From positions 62,001 to 126,000 of the forward strand of contig JABYQQ010000024.1 in the NCBI GenBank assembly GCA_022605405.1: 64,000 nucleotides of DNA. The letters run 5' to 3'. Position numbers and translations under genes: made by a program. Below are positions 1-11,655 of this stretch, one piece after another (positions within the stretch are counted from its first letter, which is position 1; the number at the start of each line of letters is the position of its first letter). The notes under the pieces are model-generated. The model was not told the DNA's origin. It made no database searches and was given only the letters and a program-made list of their open reading frames with translations. Source of the DNA: Earliella scabrosa (taxonomy: Eukaryota; Basidiomycota; Agaricomycetes; Polyporales; Polyporaceae).

Positions 1-25
1 GCACTGTTGACCATACTTCGCCTCT

Positions 26-1524
26 TCATCCCGACAAAGGGCTGAGGTGAGATCGTCGCGGGCCCTTCTTCTAGTTGAAACCAATTGCACTATACCACAT
101 CCACGATCGTAAACCACACATTCTACGTGTAGTAGTAGGATAGAAGACGAACCTGCAAACTTCTCTTGGTACAATTATTGCAGGCAGGCTTTTCCTCATC
201 GCACTGAGGTTATATCGTTAATAAGAGTTTGAATGGCCACATGTGAAATAATATACCTTGATCCTCTTCTGCCTGCACGTCGCGCACCCAGTCTTGGTGC
301 GAGAGGCACGGGTGTAAGGCGTGTGCCTATGCTGATTAGCTCCGATTTCACTCCTAGTGACGGACCCTTCGGCGGAAGCAGGGGGCATGGGAGCGGAAGC
401 GGAAGCGGGTCTAGAAGTGATAGCAGAGATGGAGGTCGCAGGACACGACAGGATGGAATAAGAGGGAGAAGACGTGGAGCAAGAGTCGACTGCCACGAAG
501 GTTGCAGTTGTGGCGCCAGAAGCTGGCGACGATGGTGAAGGGTTGAGCGTTGGAGAAGGAGAGCGAGGAGCGTGACATGGCGGCGATAGTGACTGTGAAT
601 GAAGCTGACGGGGCGCAAAGTGTGTTCGTTCTGATCCCGAAGTACCCTTGGCGGCACTGGAAGAGACAGACCGATTGTCTAGATCTGTATGAGCACGCCT
701 CTGAGGGCTGCCAAGACCAACTGTTGCATCCGGTACTTTGGGAGAGTCGATGGACGTGTTCGGCCTGCCGGCAGATACCGTGCCGGTGGACGAGGCGGTA
801 ATCGGGAGGGTAGTAGTAGAGGGGTAGCCAGACGGCGCGGTGGTAGCTTCACGAGGGTCTATCGACGTGTCCTTTCTGCTAAGAACCTGCCGATTAGGAA
901 GGGCGGAGGACGAGACCGTGCTTGCGGATGTAGCAGTAGCGGGGGCGCCAGATGGCAAGAATGGTGCTTCGTACACATGGGGATGCTGCTGCGGCCACGT
1001 TGCTGCGGCCGATGTCGCTGGTGGTGCGGGGTATGCATAAGGGTAGGCGTTCGACGATGTAGACAAAGAAGGAGGAGCATTATGTGTACCAGACGAGCCC
1101 GAGCCGTGAACGCTGGCGGGATGGGAGCCGTAATGAGAGGGGAAGGGAGTGTTGGGATAAAGTCCAGTATAATAGTTTGTTGCGGATGCGGGTGGCGTAG
1201 CGTATGGATTCCAAGGTGGGGGGGCGGGAGGGGCGGGAGGGGCGGGAGGGGCGGGAGGGGCGGGAGGGGCGGGAGGGGCACCGTAGGCGTGCGGGTATGG
1301 CGGATACCACATCGCGGCAGGATGAGGCTGAGGCTGAGCGGGTACAGACACTCCGTGATGATGAGGGTGCCCGCTCATGGCCGGCCAAGATGCGTGCGGA
1401 TGAGCTGGATCTGGATACCCAGAGTAGGGAGCGGGGCTGGGATAGAAGCTGGGGGCGTGGTGAGGGAGATTCTGGGTATGTTGAGCTTCAGTAGGGTACG
1501 ACGCGGGATTGGTCGCGTATCGCC
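26..1524 (-). CDS. Pro/Ser-rich protein with C-terminal Zn2Cys6 cluster
   Basis: Likely a fungal transcription factor acting in the nucleus. The long exon (about 1524 to 279) encodes a His/Pro/Tyr-rich then Ser/Thr-rich disordered region. The exon ends in TGCATCRQKRIK. A 53-nt GTATAT...CTCAG intron follows, then an exon reading CDEEKPACNNCTKRSLQ, then a 63-nt intron ending GGTATAG, then CNW plus a short tail to a TGA near 26-28. Together these give C-x2-C-x6-C-x6-C-x2-C-x6-C, the complete binuclear zinc cluster. The C-terminal position is unusual, since the cluster is usually near the N-terminus. An ATG lies at 1378, but the open frame continues upstream to an acceptor at 1524 (branch CTGAC, ATCAG), so an unplaced 5' exon is expected. 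The last exon could instead splice on, out of the window. Confidence 0.75.
1219..1279. repeat. 9-bp minisatellite encoding (Pro-Pro-Ala)n
   Basis: About six to seven head-to-tail copies of GGGGCGGGA on the + strand. Read on the - strand in the frame of the Zn2Cys6 gene they give a run of PPA triplets near the N-terminus of the protein. Because the unit is 9 bp, copy-number change keeps the frame. Confidence 0.9.
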
Positions 1525-3482
1525 CTGATAGTCAGGTCAGTATGTCTAGGAAACCTTCGAAGCGTTATACCAACAATTGTCTGCACCCTCTGGGCCACGT
1601 CGCGAGCACGGCCGGGTGGTAGAATAGCATTGTTCTAACTAATGGTCAACGACGTGAGTTGATTCGGCACTAAAATCTGACTCGCCATTACATGTATGGG
1701 TGTGCGAATGCGGACCACCATTTGGAGGGATCGACGGGGGTCCACTGGACTCGGAGAGGAGCTGTGAGCAAGATATGCGGCTATGGCGTAGGAGACGAGC
1801 GTACGGATAGGGTCTGCGAGTGTTGAACGGATCGGGCTGGCGATGGAGTGGCCAAGGCGAGGATGCAGACATTGTTGGGAGGAGAGACTGAGGGGGGCGA
1901 ATCGATTGGGTTGGCGAGGGAGCGGCTAAGGCAAGGATGGGGCAAGGATCGAGGATCGAGACGTGAGACTCGGAGAGCTGGTGGCGTGACGAAGATCAGT
2001 CATCAACAGGTAGCCGGGAATCCGGCGCGAAAGAACGCAGCGGCCAAGCGGCATCGTGGGTCAGAAAAATTGTTTGCCGCAACTCAGCTCGACGTGTCAC
2101 CGAAGTCTGATCGGGGATGATCATCTTATTGCAGGTTCCCGTCGGGTTGCATACTGTGCTCCGAGTAGAAGTGGGGCGTGACATCACTGCCACTGAACAA
2201 AGGTAACTGGCGACCCTTCATGAACACTCATGGATGCCAACTAGTCAAGTGCCGCACAGGGAGAACAACCATCCATGGAGAACATAGAAACCTACGAGCA
2301 TCAAGCGACTGCTCGTGATCGCTCGTGAACACGAGGAAGTAAGACAGACAAAAGAACAGAGCAATAGAAGATACCGTGGTTCGCTGCTCACCATGATCCA
2401 TGACCATGAGGGTGCGCCGGAGGTCAGGAGTAGTTGCTAGTAGCCCCTTCCTAGTAGTATACTTGGTAGACAGCGTTTCCGATGAAATTCACGTACCCTT
2501 ACCCATACTTGCAGAAAACGCCCCGATACCGGATCCTGTACAGGCTGTGAAGCTGGTCGCCAGACATACTCGCCTGAAGTGCTGCAGTCTGCAGACAATG
2601 AGAGACAGGTTGTTTTCGAGCGAGCGTGAGAACCATGAGTAATCATGCTTGCTGAGGTCACACGTTACCCCACGTGGAGGTGATGTGACGGTCACATGAG
2701 GGTTATTTCTCCCTAAGACGACTGAGCCTGGTGTACTTCGGTCATCCACAATTCTGCCTATCCCATCTCCTATCATGCACCTGCTACGTGTTTCAAAGTC
2801 GTCTCACTCTAATTGCCAACTTATGCCTGAACTGTTGCGCAGCACCACGGACGCTTATCTCGACTTGCACAGGTACTCGCTCAGTCCCGGAACATATATC
2901 GTTGAGAAGTACGAGCTGAGACGCCGCGAGAGTTGCATCTTTACGTCTTGAATTCAGAGCTGCTAGCCGGAGGCGTAAAGCCGTTCGGAACTTGCTCCTT
3001 TGTCATCTATGCCGCCGCTTGGGCATCCTCGCGAGAGAAGAGCCAAGAGGTGCGCGGTCGGAGGTTAGTCTGGCCCAGCATCGCCTCAACAGGGTGGGAT
3101 CCATAGCGGCGCGTCCCTGATGCCGTCTGCTCCCATCTTGCCACCTGTTCCCCCGGACCTCACCTTTCTGGCGTCCCCGCTCGTCGAGAACATGTCCGAG
3201 TCTTTGCCCTCCGCGGCGAGCACAGACCCTTCGGAGGGTCGAACGGCCCTTGCGATGAGCACACTGTAAGGATTTCTCTCCCTTCCCCAAGACTGCCTAT
3301 CTCATGGTTGCATTGCACCGTCAATAGGGCTCCTATGTACACGAAGGACCTTCGAGTTCGTCCGGCCCCTGCTTGGCTTTGCTGCACTGGCAAACACTGA
3401 CGACCGTCCATAGTCTCTTATACGTGCAACGCTAGATGCCAATTCTGGTAACACCGCGAATCTACTCAAACGAGGACCATTG
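1525..3482. other. Intergenic stretch, no supported gene
   Basis: Holds the unplaced 5' end of the minus-strand Zn2Cys6 gene. An open minus-strand stretch at about 1639-1872 is a weak candidate for its first exon. Between 1.9 and 3.45 kb there are only short open frames on both strands, with no recognisable motif or coherent splicing. No RNA gene or mobile element was recognised. Confidence 0.5.
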
Positions 3483-6400
3483 ATGAAACGAGCGGCATCA
3501 CTCACTGTGAACTGGCAGCGCATCCGTTGCTGGTACCAGAGTCCAGACACGAAGCTTGGAGACAAATGTCCTCAACGTGGTCTTGCTCGCACACACTGGA
3601 AGATTGACGAGTGTGTGTTTCAGCTGGTGCAGTCCAAGGCGATTTCTATTCCCGACGAGGTACGGATCTACACTCAGTCATGGCAAACTTCTCGATATCA
3701 ACTGTCTGTGTTGCAGCCTGCTGGGGGCTCTGAACAGTTGCAGAAGGCGTTGTGCCCACCGACGTACACCCAGCTCGATGCCTCAGGCTCGAGGATCTCA
3801 GTAACCGATGGAGCCAACCCCCCACGCTTGCCCTCGTCCCCCAACAACGTTGATGGCGGGGTGACTCAATCCCTCACAACTTCGTCGATGGAAGACATCC
3901 GAGGGGAGCTCTCCGTTCCGAGACACTTAAGCAGCCCACCAATCCCCGTCATGGCGACGACCGCGGCTTCCACGTCGGTGACGTATCCACGGACCCCCAC
4001 GGTATGTTGGTAGTGCCGCTAGACTAGTCCCATAATCTTCACACATCTTCACAGACTCAACAGAGAGAAGTGGGCGACTCATCGAAGGACGTACATCTCA
4101 TGAGCCTGCAGCGTCCAGGTGTGGTGTCTCCTAAGGTCCATCCCACCAGAGTTGACTTGGAGGTCCCGCGGACTGTGCTCCCCGAGCTGAGTCCCTCTCT
4201 GGCCTTCCCTTCCTTAACAGTCGGGGTTGAGGACGTCATCATGCACCAATGTGATGACGAGGTCTCAAGAGTTGTTTCGCCCGCCATCCCCACTGCCGCA
4301 GCTATCTCGTCTGGCGACGATGGTCCTGTGCCGCCACTCCCTTCGAGCCAGTCACAAATGGCCCAGACTCCACGGAATTCCTTGTCACCGCCGTCACACG
4401 ACAAGTCCGCCGCACCTAAGCCGAAACCCTCTAAACCCATACGATGTCTAGTAGATTCGGAGTTCGACCTAACGCAGCTAGATCCCCGCTTACATCGAGC
4501 TCTGGAAGCGTGCCGATTTGTAGGTTTTATACATTCATGTGCGACGTCCCCAACAGGCAACTGACTCCTATCAGCTCGATGACGATTACGATGCAACGCG
4601 TGCTTCATCACCGACGAGTGAGTCGGAGTCCGAGGAGTTGGACTTGGACTCTCCGATCTCCGATGACCTTGACATCAACTGGGAAAGTGGGTTGTATGAG
4701 CACCGGGAGGCTATCAGGGAAACTCAGTTGCTTAAGGTGATTCGTAACCTTTCTTCTCGCAGTCGATTATGTTCGCGCTGACAATATCTATGTTGCACGT
4801 TACTCAGGCTGAACAGGTATGTACTTGTCAGGTGTGACTGATACGCAATGATATGGTGCTGAGTCAATTATCTGATATCCAGCACGCCTCCGGCGTATGT
4901 ACCGCTTGTGCGACTATGCTGTTTACAGGGTAACTCATTATAGACATTTACAGGAACTTCCAGTCTATCTATTCACTCCACCGAGGCGTCTGGCATCGGC
5001 TGTCATTGCGAATGGTGATCTCGAGGCCCTCAGGAGCGCATGGCCTGGCATCGAGAAACTGATAGGGTGTGGCAAGATTGTCGCGATGGGCGTCGATCAC
5101 CGCGATGTGAAGGCCGCCGAAGGCACTCCTGTTCTTTACGTCTTCAAGGATGTGGAGATGTTCTTCTACCCTGGGGAAGAACGGACGGTTATCCAGGCCT
5201 CAACTCTGGTCAGACTTCTCAAGGATACGGTGAAGGTTCCTCACGGTCAGTCCGTAGTCCTCCTGCCTGATGTTTTCGCTGAGGCAGTCTCTAGCTGGCG
5301 TGTACTTTAGCCTGCAGCACATCGTCAATGGTCGGCGCTCCTACGATCATCTTGCATACATCAATGAGTCGCACGAGTTGGAACTTCTAGGGGAGGACCG
5401 ACCCATCGACCTTGAGTTGCTGGATCTCAAGAAGACGTCCCAGAGTCTCCGCTTGAAGGGAGTGCACTTTGCTGCCTTCTATCATGTTCTCTCCGTGAGT
5501 CCATGACCCCGCACATTCTCCTGGTTGATAACGCCCTTATCATGGTCGGTTGATGATATAGGCGTTCTCTCGGGACAAGCGTCGTCGCTCCGACTCTGAT
5601 CTTCAAGAGGATCCAGTCCACGATTCCCCACAGGGCCGTCGGCGGACCGGGACTACGTCTCGTTCGAGGAAGGGGAAGACGCCACGTCTTCGTTACACGC
5701 CACAACAGAAGCTCGCACAGACGGTTGCATGGTTGGAGACGACCCAGGATGGCAAGTTTTCGAAAATGCCAGAGGTTCAGGAGATGCAGGAAGACGACGA
5801 GAACGACATCAACAAGTATGGTCCGCAGCCCATCCGCCGTCTGCTGAAGTGGTTTGACGTCGCACACTTATTGCTTGGGCTGGGACGAGTTGACCACACT
5901 GCTGGCCCTGCCGCCGCTGGACGGCTCATCACTCATAAAGCGGTGGCCAAGTTCTTGCACCGCGGACACCACTGGATCACGCACTCAAAGACATGTCTGA
6001 CCGCCATTCAGTCCGGTAACCAAGCGGTCGAGGCGATCATGAAGAAACTACTGGATGCGAACGAGCCCATCGGGGCAGATAGTCTGGCGAAGATGCTCAA
6101 GGATGCATTTGAGGACTCCTACGGCGCGGCGACTCGCATCACCAAGAAGGGTCGAGTCAACTTCTCCCCCACTCCGGCCATGTCGGAGAGCAAGCTTGAC
6201 GATGGATTCAACTCTCCTCCTCCCAATCAGCTGGCTGCGAAGCCCGATCGACACAAGCTCGTACCCATGCCCAAGCCCGTACCCAAACCCAAGCCCGTAC
6301 CCAGACCGAAGCCCGTACCCAGGCCCGCGTCGCCAACCGCATCTGAGATCTCTTCAACGTCCTCATCTACAAAGCCCACGTCGACAACGCTTTCTAAGAA

Positions 6401-7281
6401 GAAGACATATACAACGGCCACCTCCAAGGTGAACTTATCGACGAACTTCGAACTTCGCAACCAGCGTCAGCAATCATCTGAGAGCGAGATGGACGACAGC
6501 TCAGACCGGGAAGTCCTGGCTGAACGATTCAAAGTATTTGCGCGCAGACGGGAGGACTTGGACGACGGAGATGAAGGCGGGATTGCCGGGGGCTCGGAGA
6601 TGGAGGATGAAGAAGAAGAGGAAAGTGGTCAAAGGTACACGGATGATGAATCGTCCGTGGTCACTGGGGTCATAGAGGATGAAGACGATGCAGACGCGTC
6701 CGAGTCGAGCGACGAAGGTTCGACGGTGGACTCATTCACTGACGGCACCGTCAACGGCTCTACGAAGCATAATTCCCTGGGTGAGATGATTCGAATCGAT
6801 GACAACGGCCTGTTATGACTAACCTGAGGCTCAGATCGTAGTGCGAACATGGAAGGTGGTCCGGACTGGTCGAAGTCTTCAGATGACGAGGGCGACAATC
6901 ATATGAACGGGACTGGCTTGCACAGTGACGGTAAGCTCGCTGTCAGTATGTGCAGAGTACTACTTGGTTGCTCATTAGTTGATAGCACACACCTTCTCTG
7001 CGCGTGCGGACAGTCCGGATTTTCCAGAGCCCCGGATGCCTCGCCCTCGCCCTCGATACAGAGGCATGAGTCCACGATGTGCAACGCCAACAACGCGTGG
7101 ACTTCCTACCGAAACACGTGTTGCCGAGTCCCGCAATGGACCACATGAGGGGCCGCGTGCGAGCTCCAGTCGCACCAAGCTGTCAGCGGAGGATCATATA
7201 GTTCCGCCCCAGAATGCCGCACATAAGATGGAATGGAAGCCTGTGCAGATAGGAAAGTTCCGCATCGAGGTTCCTCAATGA
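3483..7281 (+). CDS. Large multi-exon protein of unknown function
   Basis: I do not recognise the family. The well-supported exons are about 3483-4001, 4055-4520, 4557-4740, 4897-5230, 5291-5497, 5562-6780, 6836-6932 and 6987-7281. They are joined by good introns, for example GTATGT...CACAG at 4002-4054, GTGAGT...ATATAG near 5498-5561 and GTGAGA...TGACTAAC...CTCAG near 6781-6835. The join between about 4740 and 4897 is unresolved: three readings are possible and none is fully clean. The protein has a Ser/Pro-rich N-terminal part, an acidic tract (SESESEELDLDSPISDDLD), a more globular middle (4.9-6.2 kb, with RYTPQQKLAQTVAWLE), a Pro-Lys-Val repeat and an acidic C-terminal third. No catalytic motif, signal peptide or membrane span is evident. 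The first ATG is at 3483 and an upstream exon cannot be excluded. Confidence 0.6.
6262..6330 (+). repeat. In-frame 12-bp repeat coding for KPVP units
   Basis: A degenerate 12-bp repeat (AAGCCCGTACCC) present about four to five times inside the unknown 3.5-7.3 kb gene. It gives alternating PKPVP/PRPKP units, a flexible proline-lysine linker between the globular middle and the acidic tail. Confidence 0.85.
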
Positions 7282-7289
7282 ATAGACGT

Positions 7290-7690
7290 ACCTGTATCAT
7301 GTACACAAAATTGAACGAACATTCAGCTCATCGCATAAGATGGGCCACACGTTGACAGAGAAGCGCAAATCCGCCACACATAATGCACGATTGCAAAACC
7401 GAGTATGGAAACAGCGAAGAGCTCTTCAAAAGTCCACCAGGACGTGCCTGCAACCATTTCCGCCGCCACCGAACTACCTCCTTCTATACAGCATCACATT
7501 TTGTATCAGCCGGAGGTGCAGGGGATGATTACGGGTCCAGCGACGATGAGCGGGGACGACGCCTGCACCCCGTCGCAGGACTTAATTCGGATTCGGACTC
7601 GGATGAGTACAGCGGCACGGACGACTATCGCCCGGGCAGGCTTTCTTTCTTCTTTCTTTGTCTCCTTGTTTATTGTCCGGGAGGGCTATG
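7290..7690. other. Intergenic, pyrimidine-rich tract
   Basis: No supported gene. A run of TTTCTTT units lies at about 7640-7675 on the + strand. It could be a 3' or promoter pyrimidine tract of flanking genes, and nothing else stands out. Confidence 0.4.
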
Positions 7691-8900
7691 CCCTATGATA
7701 GACAATACATGCGCTGATCTACTATGTGTGCGAGGGCGGCCGGTCCGTATTGTGTGGCGAGAACATCCTTCGTCGGCCCGGGCAGGCTGAACGTGCAGAA
7801 GGTGCGCGCGGCCGTGACGGCCCCTTGCTGCTGCTGCAGGAGAGCCTGCCGGGCGCGCTGCGCCCTCCGCCCCGCGCGCTTCTGGTCCAGCTCGTCGCGC
7901 ACCTGCCCCCAAATCGTGTTCTGCGCCTTCAGCACCCCAACGGCACGCAAGGATCCGCCGTGCGAGTGGGAAGTCGTCGTCCATGCTCGGGGGCCTCGTG
8001 TCGTGTCTGAAGCGCACCGCATACTGTCGTCCGCGGCGGAATCGTCCGTCCCTGCACCCGAGCAGAGCTCGCCATCGAAACCAGTCGGACGAAGATGTTC
8101 CCGAGCAACCTGACGAAGGTGCCTGCTGTCCAGTCGGGCTCGGGTTCGAGTGCGAATGCAGCGTCCTCGGGTATTGCCGGGGTGCCCGTATCTTCGCTGA
8201 CCCCGCTCTCGAAGCGGACCTCCATAGATGTCCCGGAGCCTTTCGTGTCGTTGTCTCGTGGGCGGACGATCACACCGGACCACCCGGCCTCGCACCCGTC
8301 GGCGCGTGCGCCGGCGCCCGACATTGGAAGGATACGCTCCTTCCACCGCCCGCGGAACGATGGCTCCGCCGGCGGGTGAGTCCATGCTCGGCCGAGTCAG
8401 AATTGATAGAGCGCGAGCGGCATGAGGGGACGCTTGCATGTCCTCGTTATCAACCGGGCGTCGCCGGCACCCCCTCTTCGCCGGGCATTGCACGCTTGCC
8501 CTCTGCGACGACTGCGAGCGCGCCTTGATGGGTTAACCGCGCATCCCACCGCCGATCCCGGTGTTGAACATGGTGCGCGCGAACGAGGGCGTCTGGGCCG
8601 GCCTCCACATCGCCCGACCCCGCGTCGACGTTCTCGCAGCCGGGCAAGGTGCAGGCGCAGGGCCAGATGGAACATGCAGCGCGTCTGGTCGAGATCGGCT
8701 CGGGGACGAATGAAGATGGTCGATGGGGAGGGCGCGCTCGACCGGGTGCGGGGAACGGGCGGGTGGATCCTGTGGGAGGTTTCGCAGGACTTTGGCATGA
8801 GTGAGTTACGGCCTCTTTCGATCCAGGAGCGCGAGGTGTGCTGACGGTCCATCCACCTATCCGGGCTGGGTGCTGTTCTAACCATGGTGAGTTCGCCATT
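7690..8900 (-). pseudogene. GC-rich block with broken coding-like pieces
   Basis: The base composition rises sharply, and long overlapping open frames appear on both strands, which is expected from GC content alone. The most protein-like piece is on the minus strand at about 7693-7945, where a segment reads QNTIWGQVRDELDQKRAGRR and ends at a stop near 7693. Upstream minus-strand pieces (7929-8324 and 8450-8899) look partly coding but lie in different frames with no convincing introns joining them. This would fit an eroded gene, but no family was recognised, so random GC-rich open frames remain an alternative. Confidence 0.25.
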
Positions 8901-11285
8901 CACCTTGGAAGCGCAGTTGCATCCATGTCACGTCCCTGCATGATGCTCGTCAGCGATGTGACGAGTCCACACGGCCGTTTCGGGGCGGCGTACTGACAGC
9001 ATTCAGTAAGTCCGGTCCAACCGGGGGGACACAGCCCGCCCGTTCGCACGCGACGTACCCGCCGATGATGACCTCCGCGGGTGCGACGTCGCATGAAGCC
9101 ATCACGGTACAGCACAACCGGTCGCTCGACGCTCGGGGCTGGGCAGTCTTGGTACATAAAAAGGTCTGTTCCTATACACATACAGAGCACGCCGTCAGGT
9201 CCGCACTCGCAGTTCCGTGAGAAGAAGAGAAGAGAGCGAAAGATAGCTCACCTGCGGAGTGTCCCATCTTGAACGCCTAGTGCGTCACGACCTCGACTTG
9301 GCCATCGAAGACGTCCACGCCTGAGGCCTGAGTGTCGTGACAAAAGCCTGGGTTCTTGATGGAGTTGTCGCGGCCCACACTCTTGGATCGCTTTACGCTC
9401 TGCAGGCCTGTCCGGGGAACCAGTAAAGTCCCAGGTGTCCACGTCTATGAGTTGATTGGGGGTGATGAAGTGCGACAGACACGGGTAGCGTCGTCACATT
9501 GGAATGTGAGGGCGAAGACGAACAATAGCGTGTTAGATATCGTTGTATGCGTGGGAGTGTAATCAGGTTAAGAACATATCAAGAAGCAGATCGGGGACAC
9601 GTACCTTTGGACTTGACGACAGAATTTGTACTTTCGGAGGACCCCCACAGGACCCCCACGATAGGATGGCACCGAGTATATGAGGAACCCATGATGCCGA
9701 GTTTGCTGCGCGGTCTGAGAGAGGGTAGGAAAGACAAGAAACGAGAGACGGACCTGAGATCGATCTTCGTCCAGCCACCGGCACTCAGACCTTGACCCAA
9801 CTGCTCTTTTCGAACGGTGATCCTCCTGTCATATCAACACGACACAACGGTATCGCCAAACTTTTGGGTGTGCACATACGGCCTGTATGCTGGTCTCGAC
9901 GCGTTCGCGAATAGTGAGGGAGAAGACTCACCCTCCAATGGTGCTGTGTCTCCCCATCCATGGAGTTGAACAGCGAGTCGTTTTCCGCGGTATCCTAGTT
10001 GTGTATCATGCTATTCCGCGGTCAATACGCGTTACGCATCCGTGGGTGTCGGAAAGACGCGAGACGCACAATCATGTTATGGGATCAACAGTCAGACAAA
10101 GACAAAAGACGCGGCTGGGACGCGAAGAGGTATCTAGAGATATCCGCTCACGATGTAAGCGCAGTTGATGACTAATGATTATGTAACGCATATGCCGCGA
10201 CTTCGCTTGCATCTGTTTGGCAGGTCCACTCACACCGTGACGCTCGACATCTTTCGTGCTGCAACCCAGAACATGGTCTGCGGCAGTCCGACACTTCGCT
10301 GGGATCACATGCACACGGTACGGCACGTACGAGAGGCCAAGAGAGCTTTGAATTTGATATAGCCTCTGCTTTGTACTAGTAGTACATCGTCAAGGGCACG
10401 TCTGAACGGACTTTGTCCCATACATCGTTCTGAATCTATTATTCCCCCAGGCTGCGCGACCCCTTTCAAGGCACATTCACAGCACACAACGCAGGCTCGA
10501 AATAAATAGTGGTGTTATTCAGAGGCGGTAGCTCACAAATTCACTGTACGGCAGCTGCGGGTCTTGGGCGTCGGACCTACCGAATATGGCCATTGTCGGT
10601 GCCGCCGGCGCCCCAGAGCCCTCGGTCACGGTGGTCGCCGCCTGCGGGTGGTCACAGGTCACACCCGGCGGCGCCGCGTTGGATTGAAGACTCAGAGTAC
10701 GGCGATGTTGCAGGGAACACGGAGGTGCAGCCGGAGCCAACACAAGCCTACTGGGCGTCGGGGAGAAGCTCAGCCGTTCTGACGGGCAGCTCATCGAACA
10801 CTGCTAACTTTCTACGCTCATCGACTACAGACGAAGTTACAATTGGCGTCCCGCCGCTCACGGAGTGTATCATGAGGGGTCGTCGGACTGCAGCACACAA
10901 TTGGCAAACGGTGCGTCCCCGTGATATATGCTGCTGCAGCCGGTCAGAAGCTGATAGCGGGACGTGCACATGAATGTCCGCATCCCGTAACGCCATGTGC
11001 ATCTAGGATCACTTTCTCTTCGCTTGGGCGGGAGGTCAATATATATGTGAGAATGCACGGTGGTCAAACAGGTCTTTTCCCCTCCCTCAAAACCCACGGT
11101 TTCATCTTGGCTATCCGTCCTGCGTGTGCCTACCAATGCGGCACGCTCCTCGACCGAATACGATGTCGGATCCTTGCCGACTGTTTGGACGTGACATCGG
11201 GAGACAAGGAGCAAGGGCGCAATCTTGGCCAGAATATGGAGGACCATGTGGTATTGAAGACAGGTGTACACATGGTTGGCGATGG
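8900..11285. other. Intergenic stretch, nothing recognised
   Basis: Only short, mutually overlapping open frames with no coherent exon chain. No RNA gene, terminal repeat or known mobile-element motif was seen on either strand. Confidence 0.45.
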
Positions 11286-11425
11286 GGTTGGTTGAGGCCG
11301 GTGATGGTTAAGGTCGGAGATGGTTGAGGTCGGAGATGGTTGAGGGATGGTTGAAGTAGGGGACGGTTGAGGTCGGGGACGGTTGAGGCCGGGATAGTTG
11401 AGGTCGGGAACAGTGAAGTTAGGGA
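11286..11425. repeat. Minisatellite of GGTTGAGGTCGGAGATGG-like units
   Basis: Degenerate tandem copies, mostly about 17-18 bp, built on GGTTGAGGTCGGRGA with scattered substitutions and shortened copies. It lies about 230 bp upstream of the zinc-finger gene start, so copy number could affect that promoter, but no function is shown. Confidence 0.85.
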
Positions 11426-11655
11426 AGTCGGGAATGGTCCATCCTGTATCGCGGTATCGGCAGCGCAGCGGCTCGGTAGGCTCGGGCCAGGACTTGGAGT
11501 GGTTCGTTTTGACGGCAACCACGAGGGCGCAACCGTCGCCACCCTTGCCGTGCGACTGAAACAGTCAACTTCAACCGCGTATCCCGCGTCTCGATCCTTC
11601 GCTCCTGCCACATCCTCCCCCTTGCCCTCCCCACATCGTACCCTCACGCAACACA

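Noticed and set aside
689..1528. 279-codon plus-strand open frame rich in Gly/Arg
   Set aside because: It is the antisense shadow of the Pro/Ser-rich minus-strand exon of the Zn2Cys6 gene, and its Gly/Arg runs come from the reverse complement of Pro codons.
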